Assembly: GCA_038030265.1 (NCBI GenBank)
Contig: CM075943.1
Location: 60,921,971-60,985,970 of the forward strand
Source: Corythucha ciliata
Taxonomy: Eukaryota; Arthropoda; Insecta; Hemiptera; Tingidae
Direction: 5' to 3'
DNA length: 64,000 nt
In this document: positions 47,133 to 58,094 of the stretch, piece by piece
Layout of the letters: each line of letters begins with the position of its first letter
Numbering within the stretch: the stretch's first letter is position 1
Notes under the pieces: generated by a model
Databases searched by the model: none
Seen by the model: the letters and a program-made list of their open reading frames with translations, nothing else
Told to the model about the DNA's origin: nothing
Position numbers and translations under genes: made by a program

Positions 47133-50100
47133 ATGAATTCTATTAGTGTATTCGTCCGTAACAAGCTCTATATTGAGAGATTAAGAAAATTGGTCGATGT
47201 CGAAATCCTCAATGCATCGCATTTAGCTGAGGCTCAGGATATTTGTCGGAAAAGGGAGCAAATTGAAGAAGATTTTTATAATCTGATATCAAGTGATGTT
47301 GAAATTCCTGGTACACCGAAAGAGGTTTTATTGAAGCTTGTGGATCAATTTCTAGATCTTTATTATAGGATTCGACACCGAGTCGGCGGTGCAAGCCCAA
47401 CGCCTTCTGTAGCTACAGTTGATAGCGTAAACGTGTCAGAAAAAACTTGCTCCCATAATAGCGACGAATTTAATAGTCTTCCCAACCACCCTTCTTCCAT
47501 TGTGAGGTCGAATGGTGGGGAGGAGGAATTTATTAAACCCATTCCTGCTAAGGAAAATAATTTTTGTTCGCAAAAGATGGATTCGAAGACCATACTACCG
47601 TCTATCGAGTTGCCAACCTTTTCAGGTGAGGAGACCAGTTCTTCTTGGACAAATTTTTGCGGTATGTTTAAGGCCTTGGTTATCGAAGATAATTCTATCT
47701 CTGACCTTCGAAAAATGCACTATTTGCGTACATGTCTGAAGGGTGAACCTCTTCGTCTCATTCAGTCTCTAGCCATCGATGGCAGAAATTTTAATGTGGC
47801 GTGGTCTACTCTAGAGAACCGCTACAGGGATGAGCGAAGGCTGGCTTACCAGTATTTTAATGATATTGTTGACCATCCTGAAGTGAATCGGGACTCTGCG
47901 ACTCTAAGTTCTCTGTTGACCGTCGCCATAACGAATTTAAATGCCCTCGAACAATTGGGCTTCCCGACCGAGAGTTGGTCGTTTGTTCTCGTATGTACCA
48001 TTCTCAAGAAATTGGATCGTGGTACTAGAGAGGCCTTCGAAAGTCAAAATTCAAGGGATATACCCACTTGGGACGATTTAAAATGTTTTCTGGAAAAAAG
48101 AATAAAATCCCAGAAAGCCTTTGATCTTTTTACCCATAAAGAAGCCAAACCTAAAAAAGATTTCAAAATTGAAAAATCGTCGAAAACCTCTCGTTCGTTT
48201 CTCGCTGAGAGCAAGAGTGACCGCTGCGAAATGTGCCACCAGGCCACGCATGCTATCCCGGGGTGTGCTAAATTCCTAAAATTAACCCCCAAAGAACGAT
48301 ATACTTGGGTAAAGACGAGACAGCTTTGTGTTCGTTGTCTTCAAGGACACAAAACTCCTGATTGTCCCCATAACCAGGTGTGTAAACATTGCTCTTCTCG
48401 ACATCACGATCTCTTACATTTCCCCGGCCGTGAAGGAAGGAAATCACCTAATTCTCAGCAGGTAAAAGAGAGTAGCGCTTACTTAATACCATTCTCGGAC
48501 AATAAGTTATCGGTACCCCTTCATCAAACGGTCCTTTTAGCCACCGCGTTAGTGGACCTCCGTGACGCTTCAGGAACGTCGCATGTGGTCCGAGCCTTGC
48601 TGGATTTGGGAAGTCAAGGCAGCTTCATTAGCAATGATCTTGCAAACCGTCTGGCCTTGAAGAAAAGCCCCTCGACCCTAAAGATTAGTGGTCTTTCAGG
48701 AGTCCAAGTCGGCTCGGCGAAGTACTCAGACGAGGTCAATTTGGGTCCTGTTGGGAAATCTGAACCCCGGTACACGATTTCTGCCTTCTGCTTGGAAAAA
48801 ATTACCGGGACGACGCCCTCGACTTCTCTACCCGCGTTCCTCTGGGATCATGTGACAGGGCTCAAACTGGCAGACCCGAGTTTTGCTTTAGCTCACCCCG
48901 TCGACATCCTCATCGGATCTGATCTGGTACCTTCGCTCCTTCGTTCTAGAAAACGAGAAGGACCCCCAGGCACTCCAACGGCCCTCGAAACCACCTTGGG
49001 TTGGGTACTGGTGGGACCGGTTTCTACCCCCTTTGATCCAAGCCATTCTCCAGCTCTGATTCATTTTTCATCATTTCACGTTTCCGTTGAAGAAGCTGTT
49101 CATCGCCTGTGGGAATTGGATCAAATTCCAAACAAGCCACACCCTAGTCCAGAGGAGGAGTTTTGCGAACGATTGTTTGTGAACGAAGTTTGTCGTTCAC
49201 CTGAAGGACGATACATCGCCCCTCTACCATTCAAACCAGGGGAACCCATGCTGGGCGAATCCAGGTTGGGAGCAAAAAGGCGTTTGATCTCTCTGGAGAA
49301 GCGTTTAGAATCCAATGCAAATTTAAAACAAAAATATAACGATTTCATGCAGGAATATTTGGACAAAGAATTCATGGAATTAGTTCCGCCCTCCGAGGTT
49401 AAAGATCACTTCTTCTTCTTACCGCATCACGGGATTTTAAAGGAAGGTGCATCCGGCACAAAACTAAGAGTAGTGATGGACGCCTCCGCTCGAAGTAGCA
49501 ATGGAAGATCCTTGAACGACACGTTGATTGCCGGGCCTAAATTGCACAAGGACATATCCGACCTATTAATTTTGTTTCGAGTAGATCCCGTTGTCCTAGT
49601 GGCTGACATAGAAAAAATGTTCAGCCAAATTTTATTACGCCGTGATGACTGTGACTATCAGTGTCTACTGTGGCGTTTTGACAAAAATAAGGAAATTGAC
49701 GTGTATCGTTTGCTTCGCGTGTCCTTCGGAATGTCCTGCTCTCCATTCCTTGCAATGCGGACGTTGCTCCAATTAGCCTCGGACTATGAGCATGAATTCC
49801 CTCAAGCTGCCCGAGTGCTGCGGGAAAACATTTTTGTGGATGATATCCTCGCGAGTTGTCCGGATATCGAGTCTGCTTCCGACCTCCGACGCGAGTTGTC
49901 GGAGCTTTTAGGAAAAGGAGGTTTCACTCTGAAAAAATGGGCTTCAAATTGTCGCGAGATTTTAGCAGATATCCCTGAGGATGATAAGCAGAAACCCTCC
50001 GAGGTGGCGTTTGATGATACGTCATTTTTAAAAATTCTAGGGCTGCTCTGGTCGTCGTCGCTTGACGCGTTCACATACCAAGTGTGCCCTTCCGATAGTG

Positions 50101-52436
50101 CAATGACCAAGCGGGGTCTTTTGTCGGACCTTGCGCGTCTGTATGACCCTTTAGGTTTCTTGGCTCCTGCTATACTCCCGATTAAATTGATGTTTCAAGA
50201 ACTATGGGCCAGGGGCGTCGGATGGGACGACCCTATTCCTACCGACATAGAAAAATGTTGGCGGAATTTTAAGAAAGAATTTCCTCTTTTTGCAGAAATA
50301 AAAATCAGCCGTCCCTTGCGACTTATAGGAGAAAGTCCTAGCTTTATAATCAATGGGTTTGCTGATAGTTCGTCTAAAGCGTATGCGGCTTGTGTTTACG
50401 TCACCTCTATGGTTAACGGTCAGCCAATAAACACCTCGCTTTTGATTTCGAAATCGCGGGTTGCCCCTTCCAAAAAACAAGTGACCTTACCGCGATTGGA
50501 ATTATGTGCGGCGGTATTGCTCGCGAAACTCCTGAATTCCGTATTAACCTTGCTAAAGGATAAGATAACAATTCGAGAGGTGTTATGCTGGTCCGACTCG
50601 TCAATAGTCCTGTATTGGATCCAGCAATCGCCCAGCAAATGGCAGGTCTTTGTGGCCAACAGGATCGATACAATACAAGAATTAACAAAAATTGCGTGGT
50701 GGCATCACGTGAAGTCGGAGGAGAATCCTGCCGACTGTGCAACGCGAGGGTTGGCTCCTGCGGAGCTTGCGTCATTCAGTTTATGGTTTAAAGGACCAAA
50801 ATGGTTGTCTTTTACTCGTTCGTTATGGCCTCTTAGTCGACCTCTTGTGCGTCGCTCACAGCTAGAGGAAGCTGCACTTGAACAGAAATGCCAGGTGCTT
50901 GAGAATCTTTTGGTGTCTCCGGGAGAACCCAACGATTTCATAAGGACCATCGAATCCCATTCCCGCTGGACTAAATTATTACGCGTCGTCGCATATTGTT
51001 TGCGTTTTCTGACTCCAAAGGGTACTGCCAAATCATTTGGTCCCATCACAACCGCTGAATATCGAAAGGCCATGCTATGTTGTATCCGGGCTGTTCAATC
51101 GGTTTATTTCAAAGAGGAAATTCACCGTCTCACTCATAATAAGCCTTCTTCGGGGCGTGTTGCCCGCCTGTCCATTTTTCTAGATAGCGACGGATTAGTG
51201 AGAGTAGGTGGAAGAATAAAAGCTTCGACGCTTCCGTGGGAAGCTAAGCATCCGTTGCTCCTCCCAAAGTGTCATCTTTCGACCCTTATTATAAGTTTTT
51301 ATCACGAAGAATTCGGTCATGCGAGTTTAGGGTCAGTCCAAGTCATGATCCAAAGAAAATTTTGGATAATGTCGGGGCGCCAAGCTATTCGTAGCGTTGT
51401 TTTTCAGTGCGCCACTTGTTATCGATCAAGACCAAGGTTCAAAACTCCTCAAATGGGTGACCTTCCATCATATAGGGTGACTCAAGTTCGTCCTTTTTCT
51501 CGTGTGGGAGTGGATTTCACCGGACATATTTATATTCGGTCGTCGACTTTGCGTCGATATTCTAAAGAAAAGGCCTATATTGCCGTATTCATCTGTATGG
51601 TGACTAAGGCCGTGCATCTGGAGGCCGTTTCTAATATGACTACTGAAGCGTTCCTCGCAGCTTTTGATAGATTCTCAGGACGCAGGGGTCTCCCCTCCGA
51701 TGTCTATTCCGACAATGGGTCAAATTTTGTTGGAGCCGATCGTGAATTGAGACGTTTATTTCAACTTCGTCACAATCAAGATCTTGTCACTGAAAGGTTA
51801 TCCTCCAAAGGCATTCAATGGCATTGGTCCCCCCCGTTCAGTCCGCATTTCGGAGGTCTTTGGGAGAGTGGAGTGAAGTCAGCCAAATCGCTTCTCGTAA
51901 AATTGAGCGGAATGGCGGTATTAACATTTGAAGAACTGTCAACCGCTTTGGTCAGGGTGGAGGCATGTCTCAACTCCAGACCGTTGAGTGCTCTAAGTGA
52001 AGACCCAAACGATATGAGTGCCCTAACACCAGGGCATTTTCTCACTATGGACGCCATATTGGCTCCGCCTTATCCCGATATTGAAGATCAACCGATTAAT
52101 CGCCTAACCCGATGGAAAATTGTTCAGAAATTTCATATTTCCTTTTGGAAAACATGGCAGCAGCAATATATTACTTCACTGCAATCCCGCCCTAAATGGC
52201 AGAATAAGGTCCCTCCACTTCACAACGGTGACTTAGTCATAATTAAAGACGAAAATCTTCCGCCCTTAGCGTGGAAATTGGGACGGGTGGAACAAGTTTT
52301 CCCGGGGTCCGATGGACAAGTGAGGGTAGTTACCGTAAAGACAGCTACCTATTCCAAGGGTGAGATCAAATTTCAAGTATTGAAACGACCTGTTGCAAAG
52401 CTTGCTGCCTTACCCTTACCCACGGGTGAATGCTGA
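47133..52436 (+). CDS. BEL/Pao gag-pol polyprotein, intact (1767 residues)
   Basis: One open frame encodes, in order: a gag/DUF1759-like region (about residues 165-310, LPTFSGEETSSSWTNF); Cys/His zinc-knuckle-like motifs (about 365-425, CEMCHQATHAIPGC and CVRCLQGHKTPDC); a DUF1758 aspartic protease (active-site DLGSQGSF near 490); a reverse transcriptase (VVMDASAR, VADIEKMF, active site FVDD near 901-904); RNase H (FADSSSKAYAAC near 1076); an integrase with an HHCC zinc module (about 1390-1430) and the D-D-E core (VDFTG near 1460, SDNGSN near 1527, GLWESG near 1576); and a C-terminal DUF5641-like domain. Such proteins are cut by the element's own protease and copy its RNA into DNA for integration. 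All key residues are present and no stop or shift is seen, so the element may be competent. The ATG at 47133 is the first in frame and precedes the gag region. Confidence 0.96.
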   Translation: MNSISVFVRNKLYIERLRKLVDVEILNASHLAEAQDICRKREQIEEDFYNLISSDVEIPGTPKEVLLKLVDQFLDLYYRIRHRVGGASPTPSVATVDSVNVSEKTCSHNSDEFNSLPNHPSSIVRSNGGEEEFIKPIPAKENNFCSQKMDSKTILPSIELPTFSGEETSSSWTNFCGMFKALVIEDNSISDLRKMHYLRTCLKGEPLRLIQSLAIDGRNFNVAWSTLENRYRDERRLAYQYFNDIVDHPEVNRDSATLSSLLTVAITNLNALEQLGFPTESWSFVLVCTILKKLDRGTREAFESQNSRDIPTWDDLKCFLEKRIKSQKAFDLFTHKEAKPKKDFKIEKSSKTSRSFLAESKSDRCEMCHQATHAIPGCAKFLKLTPKERYTWVKTRQLCVRCLQGHKTPDCPHNQVCKHCSSRHHDLLHFPGREGRKSPNSQQVKESSAYLIPFSDNKLSVPLHQTVLLATALVDLRDASGTSHVVRALLDLGSQGSFISNDLANRLALKKSPSTLKISGLSGVQVGSAKYSDEVNLGPVGKSEPRYTISAFCLEKITGTTPSTSLPAFLWDHVTGLKLADPSFALAHPVDILIGSDLVPSLLRSRKREGPPGTPTALETTLGWVLVGPVSTPFDPSHSPALIHFSSFHVSVEEAVHRLWELDQIPNKPHPSPEEEFCERLFVNEVCRSPEGRYIAPLPFKPGEPMLGESRLGAKRRLISLEKRLESNANLKQKYNDFMQEYLDKEFMELVPPSEVKDHFFFLPHHGILKEGASGTKLRVVMDASARSSNGRSLNDTLIAGPKLHKDISDLLILFRVDPVVLVADIEKMFSQILLRRDDCDYQCLLWRFDKNKEIDVYRLLRVSFGMSCSPFLAMRTLLQLASDYEHEFPQAARVLRENIFVDDILASCPDIESASDLRRELSELLGKGGFTLKKWASNCREILADIPEDDKQKPSEVAFDDTSFLKILGLLWSSSLDAFTYQVCPSDSAMTKRGLLSDLARLYDPLGFLAPAILPIKLMFQELWARGVGWDDPIPTDIEKCWRNFKKEFPLFAEIKISRPLRLIGESPSFIINGFADSSSKAYAACVYVTSMVNGQPINTSLLISKSRVAPSKKQVTLPRLELCAAVLLAKLLNSVLTLLKDKITIREVLCWSDSSIVLYWIQQSPSKWQVFVANRIDTIQELTKIAWWHHVKSEENPADCATRGLAPAELASFSLWFKGPKWLSFTRSLWPLSRPLVRRSQLEEAALEQKCQVLENLLVSPGEPNDFIRTIESHSRWTKLLRVVAYCLRFLTPKGTAKSFGPITTAEYRKAMLCCIRAVQSVYFKEEIHRLTHNKPSSGRVARLSIFLDSDGLVRVGGRIKASTLPWEAKHPLLLPKCHLSTLIISFYHEEFGHASLGSVQVMIQRKFWIMSGRQAIRSVVFQCATCYRSRPRFKTPQMGDLPSYRVTQVRPFSRVGVDFTGHIYIRSSTLRRYSKEKAYIAVFICMVTKAVHLEAVSNMTTEAFLAAFDRFSGRRGLPSDVYSDNGSNFVGADRELRRLFQLRHNQDLVTERLSSKGIQWHWSPPFSPHFGGLWESGVKSAKSLLVKLSGMAVLTFEELSTALVRVEACLNSRPLSALSEDPNDMSALTPGHFLTMDAILAPPYPDIEDQPINRLTRWKIVQKFHISFWKTWQQQYITSLQSRPKWQNKVPPLHNGDLVIIKDENLPPLAWKLGRVEQVFPGSDGQVRVVTVKTATYSKGEIKFQVLKRPVAKLAALPLPTGEC

Positions 52437-52457
52437 GATTCCTCAGGGTGGGGAGTA

Positions 52458-53224
52458 TGTCTAAAATTAGTCATGTATTTTTTTATTATCTTTTTTAATT
52501 TTTTATTTCATTTTTTACTTTTACATTTTTTAGTTTTTTTGGCCGTATCGTTGTGGAAAACTTTAATTTTCCCCTCCCCTCCATCACGGAGTTTATGTTA
52601 TTTTAGCCTTCCTTTGATCCTCGTTCCCCCCCCCCTCTTTATTCTTCTGAGTCGGGGTTGTCTTTCCCTTTCTTTGGGATGGGGAACTTAGTTTTTAAGC
52701 TGACACGTTTTTTCGTACTTCGAAAGCGTGGTCCAGCAAACACCCTCACCACTGGGGAGGAAGCGAAGTACCTCGCGAGTGGGGATGGAAGAGGGAACAG
52801 TAATATACGGGGCTTTTCGTGCATTATTATGGCGACTGGTGACTAGAGACGTGCATCGTGAATGTGCCTGTTTTTGTTTCAAACGGATTTTTGATACGTT
52901 CATTTTGTCCCCATACGTTATTTCGCCTTAGTTCAGACGAGAAGCATTTTCTTGATTCCCAGTCAATTGCGGAATTCCACACTGTTTTATGCCACTGTGT
53001 ACAACGCCAATCCCAATTAAGGTGAGTGGTTATTGTTGCTGCCAGTCTGTAACTAAGTTGTTTCATCCCCCAGTTTGGGATTCTACTCCTCGACTCATCG
53101 GGAATTTCCTTTCTTTATTCTGTAAATATTTTGCCCCCATTTGCCAGTCCTCAAATACAGTCCCTTTTTTCTTTCTATCCCAGTGATCCCCTTTCCATAA
53201 GGTATTAGCTGTGGATATTGTACA
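52458..53224 (+). repeat. 3' LTR of BEL/Pao element
   Basis: 767 bp, starting TGTCTAAAATTAG and ending TTGTACA, followed by the target-site copy ATTAG (53225-53229). Length differs from the 5' LTR through small indels in homopolymers. Confidence 0.93.
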
Positions 53225-53486
53225 ATTAGAACTATACATATAACGGTTAGATGCAATCCCTCGGAGGGATACAAGTCCGTTGGACTTAGGCCTCCGTGGG
53301 CACAATTATAGTTGTATAGGTATAACTTTGTTTTGGTTTTTTATTTTTTTGTATCATGTGCCGAAAATATACTTTACTTTACAATAAAACACAATTTCGC
53401 GATGCTGGTTGATTGAACATGACACTGTCGTGGATTTTTGGCACTTTCAGAAACCACTCTCCTGGATTTGGCTCCGTGAAAAACAG
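53225..53486 (+). mobile_element. Rest of the LINE 3' UTR and repeat X copy 1 (right part)
   Basis: Continues the LINE 3' UTR interrupted at 45799. It contains two small stem-loops, ATCCCTCGGAGGGAT and AAGTCCGTTGGACTT, and an AATAAA at 53381. The part 53355-53486 (CATGTGCCG to GTGAAAAACAG) is identical to 54654-54785. Whether the final ~95 bp belong to the LINE or to its old insertion site is not certain. Confidence 0.75.
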
Positions 53487-53969
53487 TGGGTTAATGCCCA
53501 GGCGGCTATTCGCTGGCAGAGACTGGAGGGACATCAGCAGAGTAAGCGCATGGTCGAAGGACCGTGCAGGAGGCTTACGAGCAAACTGCTCCGACTTAGC
53601 CGGAGAGACCTTAGAACGGTGGTAGGCCTTATTACAGGATTCTGCCAGCTCCGTTATCATCTACACCGCATCGGGGTAACCACAGAGTCCCCGGTGTGCA
53701 GACTGTGTGGGGAAGAAGACGAGACCGCCCATCACATCGTGTTCGAATGTGAGGCGCTCGCGGGCCGCCGGCTTAGCATCTTCGGGGCCGACCAACTCGA
53801 GGGTGCTCCGACCGGCGAAACTCTAGCCGAGGACCTCCTAAACCTCGTCAGAGGGAAGGGGATCCTGGACTAGATCCACAGACCCAGGGGGGGCACAATA
53901 ATCCACCTAGGATTCCGTGCCGGGGGGGCAACCCTCCTACCCGTGGGTGTTGTTTCAAAAAAAAAAAAA
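53487..53969 (+). mobile_element. 5'-truncated LINE (R1/LOA/Jockey type) with poly(A) tail
   Basis: The coding part (to the TAG at 53873) is a LINE C-terminus: an RNase H-region tail (SRRDLRTVVGLITGF, LRYHLHRIG) followed by a Cys-Cys-His-Cys module (CRLCGEEDETAHHIVFEC). It ends, after an ~80-bp 3' UTR, in a 13-A tail (53957-53969). The 5' end is cut off at 53487. On both sides lies the same ~0.8-0.9 kb sequence (repeat X), which fits insertion by target-primed reverse transcription with an unusually long target duplication. The coding frame stays open leftwards into repeat X by chance (from 53409). Confidence 0.85.
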
Positions 53970-54785
53970 TCCCGTACTTGAATAATTGTAAGTATTTAGG
54001 TGTATTTATTGATGAAAATCTGAAATTTAATATACATATTGTTCAACTTGTTAAAAGATTAAGAAAACTATTTTATATATTTAAAATTTTGAGGGGTTTG
54101 GTTAATCTAAGAGTGCTTAGAATGGTACATTTTGGTTTATTTGTTTCTTTGGTAAAGTATGGTATTTTGGCGTGGGGTGGGGCTAGTAAAAGGTATATTC
54201 GAATATTACAAAATGTACAAAATATAGTATTACGTATAATTTTACGAAAGCCATTCGGATCCCATACATCGGTTTTGTTTGAGGAGTTTAATGTCCTAAA
54301 GATCAAAGATATATTTCTGAGAGAGTCGTGTCTACATTTATATAAGACGGGTATAGAAAGCAACGAGATTTCCCGTGGGTTTACAACCCGAACGGCAGTT
54401 CAGTCAAATATAAGGTTACCTAAAGTGAATTTGGAGATGTTTAGAAAAAATGCTTATTATGTATCTCTTAAATTTTTGTACGACAATAAAATTAATCTCA
54501 AACAGTTCAGTAGAATTAAAGATTTTAAAAATTTCTTGGATGTCAAACTTAAGTGTGTAAGATAGACGACGCTTACATACAATTACATTGTATGTAGAAT
54601 ACTGGTAGAATTAGAACTATATAACGGTTAGATGCAATCCCTCGGAGGGATACCATGTGCCGAAAATATACTTTACTTTACAATAAAACACAATTTCGCG
54701 ATGCTGGTTGATTGAACATGACACTGTCGTGGATTTTTGGCACTTTCAGAAACCACTCTCCTGGATTTGGCTCCGTGAAAAACAG
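53970..54785 (+). repeat. Direct repeat X, copy 2 (LINE 3' part without BEL insertion)
   Basis: Starts TCCCGTACTTGAATAATTG right after the poly(A) and ends GTGAAAAACAG. The coding part (53978-54565) appears identical to 45163-45750. The 3' UTR keeps a single ATTAG where the BEL element sits in copy 1, so it is the empty site. It lacks about 80 bp (between GGGATA and CATGTGCCG) and a few bases near 54620 that copy 1 has. Confidence 0.88.
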
Positions 54786-57498
54786 AATTTGTCTTATTCT
54801 CAAGTTTTCTCAGAGTTCCGGACATCGGGGCTAACTTTTTTTGTGTAGGTATAGGTTACACAAAGGTTACCTTATCACGATTTGCATAGGATTGCATGGG
54901 ATGGCTGGGTAGATAACAGTCCATCTAAATATAACCTCTTTAGCCCCGATGTCGGCTTCCCTCCCAGAGTAGATGACAGATTTCCCTGTCAAATCTATTG
55001 AAGAACTAACAACGGTAGAAAATAGGATCAAAGAGTGTCCTGCATTTTTTTAAAATATAGTGAGTGTCAATTATTAACAATATTTTCATGACAATATAGG
55101 TTCACAGTTTTTCTTTGTCCAGGTCCAACATGTTAAATTCTCGGCTTGTGGAAACAATGAAAACCAGTTCATCCAAAGCGTAATGCGGCTGTTGATCCAC
55201 GACACGTTGGCCGTCCAGTTTTCGTGGGCTGGGCAAAAGAAAAAGAAAAAATTCGAGGAAAGAACGGAGATTTTTCAAATAATTCGAAGCAAGCTATCGC
55301 TGGTACTTAAATTTCGTTCTGGTATTCATTTGCTTTCCTGATGCGTGCATTTTATTGCACCTCCGGGACAATTGGGATGTTTTCTGTGGTCAGCTGCATC
55401 CACGCAAGTCATACGTTTCGTGAGGGTCACCCCCCGAGGGTGAATCCCGATTCACTGGAATTGTTCAGTTTCCAGTATTGTCTAAACAACCAAACAACCA
55501 GCCCTCGTATAACGGTTTTATTCCCTATTTTGCGCCAGTGCATCTTTGTTTTCAAATTGTCCAATCTCTCTCGATTTCTTGGAAGAATCCATTTAGATGC
55601 ATGTGGAATTAATTTGTTTTGTTGTCGACTCATCATGGGTGATTCGTGTTGCAGCTGCGGCCCTTTCAAAATTTCCAAATTTGGGAAAACAGGAAATAAT
55701 TAAAATAATAGCCCATTGAAGTAGTCGAACCGTGAACTCCGTGCTTTTCGGCACCGGAACTGGGTCTTCGGCCATTTTTAATAAATGTTGTTTCTTTTAA
55801 CTCCAATAATAATTATATGTAACATCTGTAATATATGTTTTGTTCTGATTTAAGTTTCAGTGGTCCTTGGATTCTTTGGCAATTCCACTGTTTTTGTCTT
55901 AAATTCCTTCATTACTTGGCTATTGGGAAAGGACTCGGCAGGTTACGATCGAGTTGGCATTGCATTGTTATCTAACTGGTTGCCCCGTTCATGTAAGGCC
56001 GGCGACACACTGAAGCGACAAATCGCAAAGCGACGCGATTCACTTGAAACGCAACACGTCGACAGAAGTGGCTTAGTTAGTACTTCGGGAGTTCGGAATG
56101 CCGGAGACAAGGGCTTTGTGATGACAAGAGTGAGTTTTCCGTTGTTATTCAAGAAAAAAGGCCAGTTCACAATTTATTGTCGGTACGGGAACGTAAATGC
56201 GAATGGGTGACCGACAGTAGTCGGACCAGACCAATCGTTTCATTTCAAACCCTTTCACGTTGCCATTCCGTCAATTTTGAAGTGGCTTAACTTTTAACTA
56301 GCGCGTTATAGGCTCGTTTCACATATACGAGGTTTCTCGCGGCGCGGTTTTGGCTGCCGCGTATTGACCACGTACACCTTTACACACGTGCGGTACATAT
56401 TACTTGGTTCGATGAGAAAGCGGCATTCACGCGGATTACACGCGGAGGCCTCGTGAAACCGCGTTTGTGTGAAAAGAGCGTTGGGAAATGCTTAACGTAG
56501 AATGTCCACGTGCTCCTTTTATAGTGCTGAAGAAGATTACCTCACCCTGATGCTTGGAAAAGAATCTGAAGAAGGATACACGGTCCTTTCCAGCCCTCGA
56601 GTAGCACCCAACAAACGCGTACTAATTCATCGGCATTTCGTTCTTTTTGGATCGGTCGAATAAACGCCATTTGTGTATTATAGAATAAAAAGACCACGTT
56701 TTGATGATTCTCTAGTCAAAATTCATTTTCCAAGTAACATAGAAACAAGACTTCTTGGCCGAGCGATGTGGGGAATACACATTCTGTTCTGCCTCAGTGA
56801 CTGAAACCCGGAAAAAACTATCACCGTCTGTGGATCAATTGCTTACAATAGACCTAAATTTCAGCTCATAAAACAACTTTTGGAACGTTAAAATTAAGTA
56901 AATATTAATAAATCACTCAATACTGTAATAAATTTGGGGTAACCAAGAAAGGTAATATAACCCAACTCTTATCTCGTGTCCGTTCCCTATTTCGAGAAAC
57001 TTATAACCGGGATGAGCACTCTATAAGTAATAATGGTGAGTGGGTGTTCTTTTCCCTCATCGTGTTTTATTTATTGTCTTTATACTTTATATACACACGA
57101 TTTTATTCCAGCATTCGAAAAAGGTATGAAACTATTGACTATAAGCCGGACATACAAGTATATAGATGCAGTTTCAACTGACTGTGAAACTATTCTGGCT
57201 AAACTGATACTGGAATACCCATGTACGTAGGAGCTTAACTGCACAGTTCTAACTGTTAGTTTCTGTACGTATTTGTCTGGCTAGAGGTTCACTCCCAGAG
57301 CCCGGTTCTAACGCAAGTTCTTCAAATTCCTCTATTATGTTTTTGAAATATTAGTATAACTCTACCACTTTCTAATGACACTTGGAAACAAAATTTCCAG
57401 ATGTACATGAACCATATCATATGTAAAACAAGTTGGTTTTATTGATTTGCTGATTTCATTAGAATGTGGTTCAACTATAGTACTGTTTCATGAAACAT
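54786..57498. other. Non-coding, nothing firmly recognised
   Basis: No exon recognised on either strand. An inverted pair ACATCGGGGCTAA / TTAGCCCCGATGT lies at about 54823 and 54942. Open frames of 116-120 codons at 55341 and 55860 have no domain and no splice context. The segment around 56310-56480 contains inverted GCG-rich patches (CTCGTTTCACATATACGAGG and a later GTTTGTGTGAAAAGAGCG) that may be an old MITE. Confidence 0.4.
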
Positions 57499-57860
57499 AA
57501 CTGGCACATGTTTGAAATAAAACCTGAATCGTGTCAGAAATATTTCGTGAAACATTTCAGAACGGTCCCATAGAAACCTGACATAGATACAGCTCTGTTA
57601 TGTTATTGAAATATTACAAAGAAATATTGCCGAAACATCATGAAAACGTAACTGACACGTATTTGAAATGGAGCCCGAATCGTGTCTGAAATATTTCGTG
57701 CAACATATCAGAACGGTCCCATGGAAACATGACAGAAATGTTACTCTGCCATGTTATCGAAATATTACAAAGAAATCTTTCCGAAACAGTCTTATGAAAA
57801 CGTAACTGAAATAAAATCAGCAACTTATCAGAAATGTTTCGTGAAATATTTCTGAAATAA
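57499..57860. repeat. ~152-bp tandem repeat, 2.4 copies
   Basis: Units start near 57500, 57651 and 57805 with ACTGRCACRTRTTTGAAAT-like sequence and contain GAACGGTCCCATRGAAAC and GAAATATTACAAAGAAAT. Adjacent units are about 85-90% alike; the third is partial. Confidence 0.75.
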
Positions 57861-58094
57861 TACCTTGCCAATTGGGATAAGTCAAAAATAAGCCATTTTC
57901 CGTTCTTGCACTCAGCTTTACGGCCTGCCTCTACTCTTCTGTTCTCAAGAGTATAAGTCACGAAAAAAACCGAATTCCTATTCCTAAGGGGACTTGTACC
58001 TAACAGTATTGTTTGGGTTTTATATTTAAATTGAAAAGTTTGGAACGCTCTCTTGAAAAATTACTCTTAGTAACTGACACGTTAGATTTTATCC

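Larger units (their letters stand above)
45800..53224 (+). mobile_element. Complete BEL/Pao LTR retrotransposon
   Basis: 7,425 bp with two near-identical LTRs (45800-46572 and 52458-53224), a 5-bp duplication ATTAG on both sides (45795-45799 and 53225-53229), one uninterrupted gag-pol frame, and a purine-rich tract (AGGGTGGGGAG at 52445-52455) just before the 3' LTR. A primer-binding site candidate, TTGGTCCTCACGG, begins four to five bases after the 5' LTR; I could not assign its tRNA. There is no env-like frame. The element sits in the 3' UTR of the LINE at 42772 and nothing has inserted into it since. Confidence 0.95.

Noticed and set aside
53409..53486. Start of a LINE protein at 53409
   Set aside because: The frame happens to stay open into repeat X; the identical X sequence at 54710-54785 is followed by different DNA, so the true LINE fragment starts at 53487.
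55860..56210. 116-codon frame upstream of Vti1
   Set aside because: No domain, no homologue recognised, and an overlapping minus-strand frame of similar quality; treated as chance.
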